A DNA stretch of 64,000 nt from Streptomyces sp. NBC_00572 (GCF_026341815.1 NZ_JAPENX010000001.1:1984001-2048000); one strand, 5' to 3'; numbered from the stretch's first letter, positions 32,295 to 42,489 are shown. Notes: generated by a model from the sequence alone, not told the origin. Numbers and translations: made by a program.

Positions 32295-35200
32295 CTACGA
32301 GCCGAGAATCGTCGTCAGGAACTCCCCGGTCCACGCGAGCAGTTCGCGTCCGACCACCGGCTTTCCGCCGATCTTGCCCGCCGTCGGGCGCGGCACCAGG
32401 ATCTGGTGGACCGCCGGCTTGATCACCGTGCGCGGGTACAGCCGCTTAAGGCGCATTTCCTGCGACTCGCGCAGCTCCACCGGGGCGAAGCGGATGTTCG
32501 GGCCCTGGAGGACGATCTCGCCGACGCCGCAGGCGCGGGCCAGCATGCGCAGGCCGGCCACCAGGAGGAGGTTCTCGACCGGCTCCGGCAACTTGCCGTA
32601 GCGGTCGGTGAGTTCCTCGCGGACCGCCCGGATGTCCTCCTCCGAGTTCGCGGAGGCGATCGAGCGGTACGCCTGGAGGCGGAGCCGCTCGCCCGGTGCG
32701 TAGTCGTGCGGCATGTGGGCGTCGACCGGAAGCTCGATCTTGACCTCCAGCGGGGCCTCCTCCTCCACCCCGCCTTCCATCTGCGCCCGGTAGTCCGCGA
32801 CCGCCTCGCCGACCATCCGTACGTACAGGTCGAAGCCGACGCCCGCGATGTGGCCGGACTGCTCGCCGCCGAGCAGGTTGCCCGCGCCGCGGATCTCCAG
32901 GTCCTTCATCGCCACGTACATGCCGGCGCCCATCTCGGTGTGCTGGGCGATCGTCGCGAGCCGCTCGTGCGCGGTCTCCGTCAGCGGCTTCTCCGGCGGG
33001 TACAGGAAGTACGCGTAGCCCCGCTCGCGGCCTCGGCCGACGCGGCCGCGCAGCTGGTGAAGCTGCGAGAGACCGAAGTTGTCGCCGCGCTCCACGATCA
33101 GGGTGTTGGCGTTGGAGATGTCGATGCCGGACTCGACGATCGTCGTGGAGACCAGCACGTCGAACTTCTTCTCCCAGAAGTCGACGACGACCTGCTCCAG
33201 GGCGGTCTCGCTCATCTGGCCGTGCGCCGTCGCGATCCGCGCCTCCGGCACGATCTCGCGCAGCCGCGCCGCCGCCCGGTCGATGGAGTCGACCCGGTTG
33301 TGGATGTAGAAGACCTGGCCCTCGCGCAGGAGTTCACGCCGGATCGCGGCGCCGATCTGCTTCTCCTCGTACGGGCCGACGAAGGTGAGGACCGGGTGCC
33401 GCTCCTCCGGCGGGGTGGTGATCGTGGACATCTCGCGGATGCCCGTCACCGCCATTTCGAGCGTACGGGGGATGGGCGTGGCCGACATGGTGAGGACGTC
33501 GACGTTGGCACGGAGCTTCTTCAGCTGCTCCTTGTGCTCGACGCCGAACCGCTGCTCCTCGTCGACGACGACCAGGCCCAGGTCCTTGAACTTGGTCTCG
33601 GAGGCGAAGAGGCGGTGGGTGCCGATGACGACGTCGACCGAGCCCTCCCGCATGCCCTCCAGGGTCGCCTTCGCCTCGGTGTCCGTCTGGAAGCGGGACA
33701 ACGCCCGTACCTTCACCGGGAACTGGGAGTAACGCTCGCTGAACGTGCCGAAGTGCTGCTGCACGAGCAGCGTCGTCGGGACGAGGACCGCGACCTGCTT
33801 GCCGTCCTGGACCGCCTTGAAGGCCGCCCGTACCGCGATCTCCGTCTTGCCGTAGCCGACGTCGCCGCAGATCAGACGGTCCATGGGGACGGTCTTCTCC
33901 ATGTCCTCCTTCACCTCGGCGATGGTGGACAGCTGGTCGGGCGTCTCCGCGTACGGGAAGGCGTCCTCCAGCTCGCGCTGCCACGGGGTGTCGGAGCCGA
34001 AGGCGTGCCCGGGGGCGGCCATGCGCGCCGAGTACAGCTTGATCAGGTCGGCCGCGATCTCCTTGACGGCCTTCTTCGCGCGCGCCTTCGTCTTCGTCCA
34101 GTCCGCGCCGCCGAGCCGGTGCAGGGTCGGCGCCTCGCCGCCCACGTACTTGGTGACCTGCTCCAGCTGGTCGGTCGGGATGTACAGCCGGTCGCCGGGC
34201 TGGCCTCGCTTGGCGGGGGCGTACTCGACGAGGAGGTACTCGCGGGTCGCGCCCTGCACGGTCCGCTGGACCATCTCCACGTACCGGCCGACACCGTGCT
34301 GCTCGTGCACGATGTAGTCGCCGACCTCCAGGGTCAGCGGGTCGATGGTCTTGCGGCGCTTGGCCGGCATCCGCTGGCCGTCCTTGCCGGCCGCCTTCTG
34401 GCCGGACAGGTCGGTCTCGGTGAGGACGGCGAGCTTGAGGGCCGCGTCCACGAAGCCGTAGTCGATGGAGCCGGTCGCCACGTGCACGACCGACGGCGAG
34501 ATCTCCGCCAGGTCGGCGTCGAGGCGGGCGGCGATGCCCTCGCCGCCGAGGACCTCGACCGTACGGGTCGCGGGGCCGTGGGCCTCCGTGACGTAGACCG
34601 TGCGCCAGCCGTCGGCCAGCCAGCCCTTGGTGTCGGCGAGCGCGCGGGCGGTGTCGCCGCGGTACGACTCGGGGGCGTGCATGCCGAGGGTGAGGGTGTC
34701 CCCGCCGGAGCCGTCGGCCGTCGCGTCCGCCGCGAACGGCGACACCGACCACCAGGCCATCCCCAGCTCGCGCGCCCGGTCCCGGACGTCCGCGATCCCC
34801 CACAGCGAGGCCGCGCCGACGTCGATCGGGGCCTCGCCGCCGCCCGCCGTGGCCGCCCACGACGCCTGGAGGAACTCCTGGGAGGTCGCCACCAGGTCCG
34901 AGGCCCTCGTCCGCACCCGCTCCGGGTCGCAGACCACGGCCATGGAACCCTCGGGGAGGACGTCGAGCAGCAGTTCCATGTCGTCGACGAGGACCGGCGC
35001 GAGGGACTCCATGCCCTCGACCGCGATCCCCTCCGCGATCTTGTTCAGGAGCTCGCCCAGCTCCGGGTGGGCCTCGGCGAGCGCCGCCGCCCGCTCCCGT
35101 ACGTCCGCGGTGAGCAGCAGCTCACGGCAGGGCGGCGCCCAGAGTCCGTGCTCGGCCACTTCGAGGGACCGCTGGTCGGCGACCTTGAAGTAACGGATCT

Positions 35201-35834
35201 CCTCGACGTCGTCGCCCCAGAACTCGATCCGGAGCGGGTGCTCCTCGGTCGGCGGGAAGACGTCCAGGATGCCGCCGCGCACGGCGAACTCGCCGCGCTT
35301 CTCGACCAGCTCCACGCGCGAGTACGCGGCGGCCGCGAGGCCCTCCACGATCTCGTTCAGGTCCGCCGTCTGCCCCGAGCGCAGCGCCACCGGCTCCAGG
35401 TCACCGAGGCCCTTGACCTGCGGCTGGAGCACGGAGCGGATGGGTGCGACGACGACGCTGACGGGGCCGGCCGCCGGGTCGTCGTCCCTCGGGTGCGCGA
35501 GCCGGCGCAGTACGGCGAGACGGCGGCCGACGGTGTCGGAGCGGGGCGAGAGCCGCTCGTGCGGCAGGGTCTCCCAGGAGGGGTACTCGACGACCCTGTC
35601 CGGGTCGAGCAGCGACCGCAGCGCGGCGGCGAGGTCCTCGGCCTCCCGTCCGGTCGCGGTCACCGCGAGCACCGGCCGCCCCGAGTCCCGGGCGAGCGCG
35701 GCGACGGCGAAGGGCCGCGCGGCCGCCGGGCCGACCAGGTCCACGTGCGGGCGGTTCCCGTCGGCGGCGGCCTTCACGGCCTCGGCGAGGGCGGTGTCCT
35801 TGACGACTACATCGAGCAGGCCGTGCAGGCTCAT
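32295..35834 (-). CDS. mfd: Transcription-repair coupling factor
   Basis: Mfd displaces RNA polymerase stalled at DNA damage and recruits UvrA for nucleotide-excision repair. The 1179 residues show the UvrB-like N-terminal module, the CarD-like RNA polymerase interaction domain near 490-555 (DYIVHEQHGVGRYVEM), the RecG-like translocase with Walker A GDVGYGKTE near 657, motif II DEEQRFG near 758, motif VI QLRGRVGRG, and the C-terminal TRCF domain. Length is as usual for the family. The start MSLHGLLD at 35834 is the conserved one; the frame runs on upstream without similarity. The gene stands alone, with a strong shared terminator at its 3' end. Confidence 0.98.
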   Translation of the reverse strand: MSLHGLLDVVVKDTALAEAVKAAADGNRPHVDLVGPAAARPFAVAALARDSGRPVLAVTATGREAEDLAAALRSLLDPDRVVEYPSWETLPHERLSPRSDTVGRRLAVLRRLAHPRDDDPAAGPVSVVVAPIRSVLQPQVKGLGDLEPVALRSGQTADLNEIVEGLAAAAYSRVELVEKRGEFAVRGGILDVFPPTEEHPLRIEFWGDDVEEIRYFKVADQRSLEVAEHGLWAPPCRELLLTADVRERAAALAEAHPELGELLNKIAEGIAVEGMESLAPVLVDDMELLLDVLPEGSMAVVCDPERVRTRASDLVATSQEFLQASWAATAGGGEAPIDVGAASLWGIADVRDRARELGMAWWSVSPFAADATADGSGGDTLTLGMHAPESYRGDTARALADTKGWLADGWRTVYVTEAHGPATRTVEVLGGEGIAARLDADLAEISPSVVHVATGSIDYGFVDAALKLAVLTETDLSGQKAAGKDGQRMPAKRRKTIDPLTLEVGDYIVHEQHGVGRYVEMVQRTVQGATREYLLVEYAPAKRGQPGDRLYIPTDQLEQVTKYVGGEAPTLHRLGGADWTKTKARAKKAVKEIAADLIKLYSARMAAPGHAFGSDTPWQRELEDAFPYAETPDQLSTIAEVKEDMEKTVPMDRLICGDVGYGKTEIAVRAAFKAVQDGKQVAVLVPTTLLVQQHFGTFSERYSQFPVKVRALSRFQTDTEAKATLEGMREGSVDVVIGTHRLFASETKFKDLGLVVVDEEQRFGVEHKEQLKKLRANVDVLTMSATPIPRTLEMAVTGIREMSTITTPPEERHPVLTFVGPYEEKQIGAAIRRELLREGQVFYIHNRVDSIDRAAARLREIVPEARIATAHGQMSETALEQVVVDFWEKKFDVLVSTTIVESGIDISNANTLIVERGDNFGLSQLHQLRGRVGRGRERGYAYFLYPPEKPLTETAHERLATIAQHTEMGAGMYVAMKDLEIRGAGNLLGGEQSGHIAGVGFDLYVRMVGEAVADYRAQMEGGVEEEAPLEVKIELPVDAHMPHDYAPGERLRLQAYRSIASANSEEDIRAVREELTDRYGKLPEPVENLLLVAGLRMLARACGVGEIVLQGPNIRFAPVELRESQEMRLKRLYPRTVIKPAVHQILVPRPTAGKIGGKPVVGRELLAWTGEFLTTILGS

Positions 35835-36010
35835 GAAGCTTTCCATCCCGGTGGGTGACGGGGGCGGGCAACGCGAACAGCCCGACACGTCTCACGGGCC
35901 GGGGTGGTACCGGACGCGTACGGCCCGGCAAGTGACCAGCCTACGACGTGCCACTGTCACTCGCCCGAAGGAAAGGCGCCACCCGGGAGAGTGAAGCGGC
36001 CGGCACCCGG

Positions 36011-36057
36011 ACCCGTCGTAACGACGGGTCCGGCCCCGGTGCGTGCGCACCGGGGCC
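36011..36057. terminator. Two adjacent hairpins after the MacB-like permease gene
   Basis: ACCCGTCG-TAA-CGACGGGT (36011-36029) is followed directly by a perfect 12-base stem with two-base loop at 36032-36057. They lie just beyond the stop codon of the ABC permease and upstream of nothing but the mfd promoter region, so they probably end the ABC operon. Confidence 0.7.
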
Positions 36058-36092
36058 GTACTCCCCCGTTCCCCCGTTCCGTCCCGCGACCG

Positions 36093-38666
36093 CTACTCGC
36101 TCGCGATCGCGTTCAGGACGTTCATCCGGCCCGCCCGGAAGGCCGGGACCAGGGCCGCGAAGAGGCCCACGAAGGCCGATCCGACGAAGACGGTCAGGAT
36201 CGTCGACCAGGGGATCTCCAGGACCCCGAGGCCTTCCAGGGCCAGGAGCTTCTGGGCGGCGGTGCCCCAGCCCATGCCCAGGCCCAGGCCGAGCAGCGCG
36301 CCGAACAGGGCGATCACCACCGACTCCAGGCGGATCATGCGGCGCAGCTGGCGGCGGGAGAGGCCGATGGCCCGCATGAGGCCGATCTCCCGGGTCCGCT
36401 CGACGACCGACAGGGCCAGGGTGTTCACGACGCCCAGGACCGCGACGACGATCGCCAGGGCGAGGAGCCCGTACACGATGTTGAGCAGCTGCCCGACCTG
36501 GTCCTGCAGCTCTTCCTTGTAGTCCGCCTGGTTGCTCACCTTGTACTGCGGGTACGGCGCGAGCGCGTCCTTGAGGGCCTGGTAGGCCTGGGTCTCCTGG
36601 CCGTCCTTCGCGCTGGCGAGGACCAGCAGGCTCTGCGGCATCCGCTCGGCGGGGACGTACTCGGCGAGGGTGGTGACGTTGGTGTACATCGCCCCCTTGT
36701 CGACCTGGCCGGTGTCGGCGGTGATCGCCGCGACCTTCAGCTTCGCCTTCTCGCCGCCCTTGAAGGCGACGGTCAGCACGTCGCCGACCTTCACACCGTG
36801 CTCGGTGGCGTAGTCGCTGCCGACCGACATGGCGCCCTTGCCGTAGGCGTCGGCGAGGGTGCCGGCGGCGGTCTCCCGACGCAGGTCCTTCATGTACGAC
36901 GGGTCGGTGGCGGCCAGGTCGGCCTTCGTGGTCTTGCCGCGGGGGTCGGTGACGGTGGCGTCGACCCACTTGTACTCGCTGACGTGGTCCAGGCCCGGGG
37001 TCTTCTCCATGGCGGCCTGGGCCTGCGGCACGATCGGCTGCCCGGTGCCGGACTGCACGATGAAGTCGGCGCCGACGGACCGGTCCAGCTCGTCGGTGGC
37101 CGAGGCGACCATCGAGGAGCCGACGACCGACAGGGCGGCGACGAGCGCGAGGCCGATCATCAGGGCCGCGCCGGTGGCGCCGGTGCGGCGCGGGTTGCGG
37201 AGCGCGTTCCGTTCGGCCATCCGGCCGACCGGGCCGAAGATCCGCAGGACGACGACGCCCAGGGCGCGGACGACACCGCCCGCGAGGAGCGGGCCGATGA
37301 CGACGAAGCCGAGGAGGGAGAGGACGACGCCGAGTCCGAGCCAGAGGGAGCCGGGGCCGGCCTCCGCGGCGCGGGCCGCCGCCACGAGCGCGGCCGCTCC
37401 GGCGGCGGTGAGGGCGAGACCGATTCCGCCGCGCACCCGGCCGGCCTTGCCGTCGGCGGGGGTGCCCGCGTCCCGGAGGGCGGCCATCGGGGAGACCTTC
37501 CCGGCGCGGCGGGCCGGGATGTAGGCGGCGAGGACGGTGACGACGATGCCGAGGGCGAGACCGACGGCCGGGGTCGTCCACTTGACGGTGAGGTCGCGGG
37601 TGGAGAGTTCCATGCCCACCGCGGACATCAGCTTCATGAGACCGACGGCGAGGCCGACGCCCGCGCCGACACCGGCGACCGAGCCGAAGAAGCCGAGGAG
37701 CAGCGCCTCGACGAGGACGGAGCGGTTGACCTGCTTGCGGCTGGAGCCGATGGCCCGCATGAGACCGATCTCGCGGGTGCGCTGGGCGACCAGCATGGAG
37801 AAGGTGTTGACGATGAGGAAGATGCCGACGATGAAGGCGATGAAGGCGAAGCCGAGCATCGCGTACTTCATGACGTCGAGGAAGCTCGCGACGTCCTCGC
37901 GGCCCGCGTCGGCGGCCTCTGCGGCGGTCTGCAGCTTGTAGCCGCCGCCGATCGAGGCGGCGATGTTCTTCTTCAGGGCGTCGTCGCTGACACCGGGCTT
38001 CGCATCGGCCGTGACCTGGGTGAACAGGCCTTCCTTGCCGAGGAGTTCGCGCTGCGCGGTGGCGGTGTCGAAGTAGACGACGGTGGCGCCCGGGTTGGTG
38101 ACCTTGAACTCGACGATGCCGGAGATCTTCGCGGTGAAGTCACCGGTGACGGAGATCGTCCGCAGCGCGTCGCCGAGCTTCAGGCCGTGCTTCTCGGCGG
38201 TGGCGCCGTCGACGATCACCTCGGTGGGACCGCGCGGCTCATGGCCGGAGGCGATCTCCACCGAACGCAGCTCGTTCGGGCTCCAGTTGACGGCGATGGT
38301 CGGAGCGCCGCCGGTGGGGCCGAGGTTCTTGTTCTTCGCGTCGACGACGGTGACGCTCGTCGAGATGACCGAGCCCTGCGCGGCCTGGACGCCCTCGGTC
38401 TTCCGGACCTGCTCGACGAGCGAGGCGGGGAAGGACTCGGGGCGGCCGGTCGCCCCGGTCCCGTCCTCGACCGCCGCGCCCTTGGGGCTGACGGTGACGT
38501 CGGAGGCGGTCGAGGCGAAGAGCTTGTCGAACGTCGTGTTCATGGTGTCGGTGAACACGAGGGTGCCGCTGACGAAGGCGACGGAGAGCAGGACGGCGAC
38601 GGCGGAGAGCGCCATCCGCCCCTTGTGCGCGAAGAAGTTGCGCAGCGAGGTCTTCAGGACACTCAT
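36093..38666 (-). CDS. MacB-like FtsX-family ABC transporter permease
   Basis: An 857-residue permease with two tandem MacB-periplasmic-core/FtsX units. Each has an N-terminal membrane helix, an extracytoplasmic domain and three further helices. The repeated cytoplasmic motif ERTREIGLMRAIG / QRTREIGLMRAIG in each half is the coupling helix that meets the ATPase. The start at 38666 overlaps the stop of the ATPase gene by four bases. Transport substrate is not known; such pairs export lipoproteins, peptides or lipids, or act as envelope stress machines. Confidence 0.93.
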   Translation of the reverse strand: MSVLKTSLRNFFAHKGRMALSAVAVLLSVAFVSGTLVFTDTMNTTFDKLFASTASDVTVSPKGAAVEDGTGATGRPESFPASLVEQVRKTEGVQAAQGSVISTSVTVVDAKNKNLGPTGGAPTIAVNWSPNELRSVEIASGHEPRGPTEVIVDGATAEKHGLKLGDALRTISVTGDFTAKISGIVEFKVTNPGATVVYFDTATAQRELLGKEGLFTQVTADAKPGVSDDALKKNIAASIGGGYKLQTAAEAADAGREDVASFLDVMKYAMLGFAFIAFIVGIFLIVNTFSMLVAQRTREIGLMRAIGSSRKQVNRSVLVEALLLGFFGSVAGVGAGVGLAVGLMKLMSAVGMELSTRDLTVKWTTPAVGLALGIVVTVLAAYIPARRAGKVSPMAALRDAGTPADGKAGRVRGGIGLALTAAGAAALVAAARAAEAGPGSLWLGLGVVLSLLGFVVIGPLLAGGVVRALGVVVLRIFGPVGRMAERNALRNPRRTGATGAALMIGLALVAALSVVGSSMVASATDELDRSVGADFIVQSGTGQPIVPQAQAAMEKTPGLDHVSEYKWVDATVTDPRGKTTKADLAATDPSYMKDLRRETAAGTLADAYGKGAMSVGSDYATEHGVKVGDVLTVAFKGGEKAKLKVAAITADTGQVDKGAMYTNVTTLAEYVPAERMPQSLLVLASAKDGQETQAYQALKDALAPYPQYKVSNQADYKEELQDQVGQLLNIVYGLLALAIVVAVLGVVNTLALSVVERTREIGLMRAIGLSRRQLRRMIRLESVVIALFGALLGLGLGMGWGTAAQKLLALEGLGVLEIPWSTILTVFVGSAFVGLFAALVPAFRAGRMNVLNAIASE

Positions 38667-39451
38667 GACGTCCGCCCGCGCGCGTCGAAGTCCTTCATGC
38701 GGTCGAGGACGGCGTCGGCGGTCGGCCGGAGCATCTCGTCCACGATCCGCCCGTCGGCGAGGTAGAGGACCCGGTCCGCGTAGGAGGCGGCGACCGGGTC
38801 GTGGGTGACCATGACGATCGTCTGGCCCAGTTCGTCGACCGAGGTGCGGAGGAAGCCGAGGACTTCGGCGCCCGCCCGCGAGTCCAGGTTTCCGGTCGGC
38901 TCGTCCCCGAAGATGATCTCGGGCCGGGCGGCGAGCGCGCGGGCCACGGCCACACGCTGCTGCTGACCGCCGGAGAGCTCGTTCGGCCGGTGCTTGAGCC
39001 GCTCGGAGAGACCGACGGTGTCGACGACCCGGCGCAGCCACTCGGCGTCGGGCTTGCGGCCGGCGATGTCCATCGGCAGCGTGATGTTCTCGATGGCGCT
39101 CAGGGTCGGCAGCAGGTTGAACGCCTGGAAGATGAAGCCGATCCGGTCCCGGCGCAGCTGTGTGAGCTTCTTGTCCTTGAGCCGGGTGATCTCGGTCTCG
39201 TCGAGGAAGATCTCGCCGCTGGTGACGGTGTCGAGCCCGGCGAGGCAGTGCATCAGGGTCGATTTGCCGGAACCCGAGGGTCCCATGATCGCGGTGAACT
39301 GTCCGCGGGCGATGTCGACGTCGACGGAGTCCAGCGCGACGACCCGGGTCTCCCCGGAGCCGTACGCCTTGACGACCTGACGCGCCCGCGCGGCGACGGC
39401 CGTACGCCCTCCAGTACCCCCGTGCCTGGGGATGGTCACAGCCGTGGTCAC
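38663..39451 (-). CDS. MacB-like ABC transporter ATP-binding protein
   Basis: A 262-residue ATPase with Walker A GPSGSGKST at 57-65, signature LSGGQQQR near 163, Walker B IIFGDEPTGNLDS and switch VTHDPVAASYAD. It drives the adjacent two-repeat permease, which it overlaps by four bases. The GTG start has GAGGAG seven bases upstream; the open frame further upstream has no similarity. A Gly/Thr-rich N-terminal segment of about 20 residues precedes the ATPase fold. Confidence 0.93.
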   Translation of the reverse strand: MTTAVTIPRHGGTGGRTAVAARARQVVKAYGSGETRVVALDSVDVDIARGQFTAIMGPSGSGKSTLMHCLAGLDTVTSGEIFLDETEITRLKDKKLTQLRRDRIGFIFQAFNLLPTLSAIENITLPMDIAGRKPDAEWLRRVVDTVGLSERLKHRPNELSGGQQQRVAVARALAARPEIIFGDEPTGNLDSRAGAEVLGFLRTSVDELGQTIVMVTHDPVAASYADRVLYLADGRIVDEMLRPTADAVLDRMKDFDARGRTS

Positions 39452-39653
39452 GGTTTTCTCCTCGGAGCGGTGAGTGGAGCAGTGGGTGGTTTGTAAGTTC
39501 AAGTTAAGAACCGCGAAGGCCGGTTCTCCTCCTCCGCCGGGACGAAGCACCCCTGGCCCGTAAGGGGGAGATGCCCCTAGGGGTTCCTCCACCCGTGGGC
39601 TTGGTGGGACCCTGACCCCGAACATTTAGGTGTACGAAGAAAGGAACGCCGCG

Positions 39654-41207
39654 GTGACGGAGCCGTACGTGAAGGGGGTCGCGCAAGCGGTTCCGACCAC
39701 CCCAGCCGCACACCGCGGTCCCGTAGTGGCCGCCCTGATGCTCGGCATGGGCCTCGCCGCCATCGACGGCACGATCGTGTCCACCGCCGTCCCCCAGATC
39801 GTCGGCGACCTCGGCGGACTCGCCGTCTTCTCCTGGCTGTTCTCCGGCTATCTGCTCGCCGTGACCGTCACCCTGCCCGTGTACGGGAAGCTCAGCGACA
39901 CCTTCGGCCGCAAGCCGGTCCTGATCGCCGGGGTCGTCCTATTCCTCATCGGCTCCCTCCTGTGCGCGGCCGCCTGGAACATGGCCGCCCTCATCGCCTT
40001 CCGCGTCGTCCAGGGCCTCGGCGGCGGCGCGCTCCAGGGCACGATCCAGACGATCGCCGCCGACCTGTACCCGCTGAAGGAACGCCCCAAGATCCAGGCG
40101 AAGCTCTCCTCCGTCTGGGCCGCCTCCTCGGTCGCGGGCCCGGCGGCCGGCGGACTCCTCGCGGGGTACGCGGACTGGCGCTGGATCTTCCTGATCAACC
40201 TGCCGGTGGGCCTGGTGGCGCTGTGGCTGATCGTCAGGCACCTGAAGGAACCGGCCGCCGCCCGCACCACGCCGCGCGAGCGCGTCCGGATCGACTGGGC
40301 GGGAGCCCTGTCGATCTTCGCCACGGGAGCACTCCTCCTCACGGCCCTGGTCCAGGGCGGCGTCGCCTGGCCCTGGCTGTCGGCCCCGTCCCTCGGCCTC
40401 CTGACCGGGGCGGCCGTCCTGGGCGCGGTGACGGTCCTCGTCGAGCGGCGCGCTGCCGAACCGATCATCCCCGGCTGGATCTGGCGCCGCCGCACGATAT
40501 CCGCCGTCAACCTCGCCCTGGGCGCGCTGGGCCTGCTCATGGTCGCGCCGACGGTCTTCCTGCCGACGTACGCCCAGTCCGTCCTGGGCCTCGGCCCGAT
40601 AGCCGCCGGGTTCGTCCTGTCGGTGATGACCCTGAGCTGGCCCATCACGGCGGCGTTCTCGAACCGGGTGTACGGCAGGATCGGCTTCCGCCTGACGGCC
40701 GTCATCGGCATCTCGCTCGCGCTGGCCCTGCTGCTCGCCTTCCCGTTCCTCCCGTTCCCGGGGGAACCCTGGCAGCCGGCCCTGATCATGCTGCTGCTCG
40801 GCGGCGCGCTCGGCCTCTTCCAACTGCCGCTGATCGTGGGCGTGCAGTCGACCGTCCCGTACGAGGAGCGCGGTACGACGACCGCGTCGGTCCTCTTCTG
40901 CCGCCAGGTCGGACAGAGCGTCGGCGCGGCGGTCTTCGGCGCCGTCGCGAACGGCGTCCTCGCCGCCCGCCTGGGCGGCGGCGACCTGGACACCCTGGCC
41001 CGCGCGCTGGACGCCCCCGGCTCCCTGACGGCCGAGACGATGGACGGCCTGCGCCGCGCGGTCGACACGGCGGTGGACTACGTCTTCGTGGGCGCGGCGG
41101 GCGCGGCCGCCCTCGCCCTCCTGGTCCTCCTGACCCTGGCACCGCGCCGCTTCCCGGTGTTGAAGGAGGCGACGGGGGACGCCCGGGGCGAGGACCAGGC
41201 ACCGTAG
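39654..41207 (+). CDS. MFS drug transporter of the DHA2 (14-helix) type
   Basis: A 517-residue efflux pump with about 14 membrane helices. It has the motif A variant GKLSDTFGRKPV after helix 2, motif C-like GPAAGG near helix 5, and AIDGTIVSTAVPQIVGDLGG after helix 1, typical of drug:H+ antiporters. The GTG start has AAGGA eight bases upstream. It is divergent from the ABC operon. Substrate range cannot be told from sequence. Confidence 0.9.
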   Translation: MTEPYVKGVAQAVPTTPAAHRGPVVAALMLGMGLAAIDGTIVSTAVPQIVGDLGGLAVFSWLFSGYLLAVTVTLPVYGKLSDTFGRKPVLIAGVVLFLIGSLLCAAAWNMAALIAFRVVQGLGGGALQGTIQTIAADLYPLKERPKIQAKLSSVWAASSVAGPAAGGLLAGYADWRWIFLINLPVGLVALWLIVRHLKEPAAARTTPRERVRIDWAGALSIFATGALLLTALVQGGVAWPWLSAPSLGLLTGAAVLGAVTVLVERRAAEPIIPGWIWRRRTISAVNLALGALGLLMVAPTVFLPTYAQSVLGLGPIAAGFVLSVMTLSWPITAAFSNRVYGRIGFRLTAVIGISLALALLLAFPFLPFPGEPWQPALIMLLLGGALGLFQLPLIVGVQSTVPYEERGTTTASVLFCRQVGQSVGAAVFGAVANGVLAARLGGGDLDTLARALDAPGSLTAETMDGLRRAVDTAVDYVFVGAAGAAALALLVLLTLAPRRFPVLKEATGDARGEDQAP

Positions 41208-41218
41208 GGAAGGCGAGA

Positions 41219-41247
41219 GCCCGCCTTCCGACGCGGACAGGCGGGCT
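41219..41247. terminator. Hairpin between convergent MFS and DUF397 genes
   Basis: AGCCCGCC at 41219-41226 pairs with GGCGGGCT at 41240-41247, with flanking GCGAG/CTCGC adding partial pairing. It lies between two convergent stop codons. Confidence 0.55.
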
Positions 41248-41272
41248 CGCGCGCGTACAAGCGGTGGCTGTA

Positions 41273-41521
41273 CTACTCGGCCGAGGCAAGCCCGACGAAG
41301 CCGGCCCAGGCGTCCTGCGAGACTCGGAGGGCCGGGCGGGCCACGTCCTTGGAGTCACGGACGTGGACGGCTCCCGCGCGGGTCGCTACCTCGATGCAGT
41401 CGCCGCCCTCGGCTCCGCTGTAGCTGCTCTTGAACCAGGCGAACGCGACCTCGATGCAGTCGCCGCCGTCACCGCCGCTGTAACTGCTCTTGAACCAGGC
41501 GAGGGTCTCCGCGCTGTTCAT
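41273..41521 (-). CDS. DUF397 protein with an internal duplication
   Basis: An 82-residue protein of the BldB/DUF397 kind that acts with an HTH-DUF5753 partner in Streptomyces development and antibiotic control. The diagnostic W-x-K-S-S-Y-S segment with GGDCIEVA occurs twice (about residues 9-27 and 29-47), followed by a single C-terminal half (VHVRDSKD...LRVSQDAWAGFV). Normal members have one copy. The DNA copies are 60 bases apart and nearly identical, so this is a recent in-frame duplication. Its start overlaps the stop of the HTH gene by four bases. Confidence 0.88.
   Translation of the reverse strand: MNSAETLAWFKSSYSGGDGGDCIEVAFAWFKSSYSGAEGGDCIEVATRAGAVHVRDSKDVARPALRVSQDAWAGFVGLASAE
41389..41503 (-). 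repeat. 60-base tandem duplication within the DUF397 gene
   Basis: Two copies starting at 41389 and 41449 share about 55 bases with few changes, including the blocks TCGATGCAGTCGCCGCC and TGCTCTTGAACCAGGCGA. The period of 60 preserves the frame and adds 20 residues to the protein. Confidence 0.9.
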
Positions 41522-42387
41522 AGCTCTCCCAACAGTTTCTCGATCAACTCCAGTGACTCTCGCGGGCTGAGAGCCTGCGACCGGATGATCCCATAGCGGG
41601 CTGCAGCAAGAACCGTCTGCTTGGGGTCGGTCTCCAGGGCACTGGTGCTCTGGGCTTCGGCGTAGACAAATCTCTTGCCGTCCTCGCGGGTGACGACCGT
41701 GAACGGCCCTTCCAAGCCCGCGTTGTCCTCACAATCGAGTGGCATGACCTGGATCTCGACATTCCTTTGCCCGCCGATGAGGAGGAGCTGCTCCAGCTGG
41801 CCGCGCAGCACCTCCCTGCCGCCGACCTTGCGCCGCAAGACGGATTCGCACATAACGAAGCTGAGGAAGGGTGCGGGGCGGCGCTCGAAGATGGCCTGTC
41901 GAGCCAGCCGCGCGGTCACGCGCTGCTCGATGGTCTCGGCGTCGAGCGGTGGACGCCGGTTACTCAGCACCGCTCGCATGTACTCCTCGGTCTGCAACAG
42001 CCCCTTGACTGCCAGCGTGTCGTACGCCAGCAGCTCTATGGCCTGCTTCTCCAGCTGCGCCATCCCCTGGAAGAACGCCGGGTACTGCGCCCTCTCCAGC
42101 TGGTCTTTCCAGACCTTCAACAGCCCGCCCGCGTCCAGCACTTCATCGGCGCGGTCGATCGCGCGCGGCGGCGGAATTCTCCGGCCCTGCTCGAACGACG
42201 CGATGGTCGACGCCGAGTAGCCCAGCCGCTTGCCGAACTCCTCGCGTTCCATCCCCGCCCGCGTCCGCAGCGTCTTCAGGCTCTGCCCGAACGCCGTCAC
42301 CACGCCTTGCGCGGACTTCTCCGCCGTCTGGCCCGCGTCCACCTCTGGCCCCGACTCCGGCTCCACGCCCGCCTGCTCTTCCGCCAC
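41518..42387 (-). CDS. HTH regulator with DUF5753 (WhiJ-like)
   Basis: A 289-residue regulator with a Xre-type helix-turn-helix (FGQSLKTLRTRAGMEREEFGKRLGYSASTIASFEQGRR, about 33-70) and a C-terminal DUF5753 domain (about 95-280). WhiJ-like proteins of this kind pair with DUF397 proteins, which appear to antagonise or modulate them. Here the DUF397 gene follows with a four-base overlap, and a HATPase-type gene is divergent upstream, the usual trio. The start at GTG 42387 opens an acidic leader; a further upstream start is possible. Confidence 0.88.
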   Translation of the reverse strand: MAEEQAGVEPESGPEVDAGQTAEKSAQGVVTAFGQSLKTLRTRAGMEREEFGKRLGYSASTIASFEQGRRIPPPRAIDRADEVLDAGGLLKVWKDQLERAQYPAFFQGMAQLEKQAIELLAYDTLAVKGLLQTEEYMRAVLSNRRPPLDAETIEQRVTARLARQAIFERRPAPFLSFVMCESVLRRKVGGREVLRGQLEQLLLIGGQRNVEIQVMPLDCEDNAGLEGPFTVVTREDGKRFVYAEAQSTSALETDPKQTVLAAARYGIIRSQALSPRESLELIEKLLGEL

Positions 42388-42489
42388 CGCGCCCCGCCTC
42401 TCGTACCGGCACCGACACGGCACGTACAAGCTCATCACGTCGGTGCGTCACCAGTGGTCACGCTACGCCACCAAGAGGAGCGTGGGAGC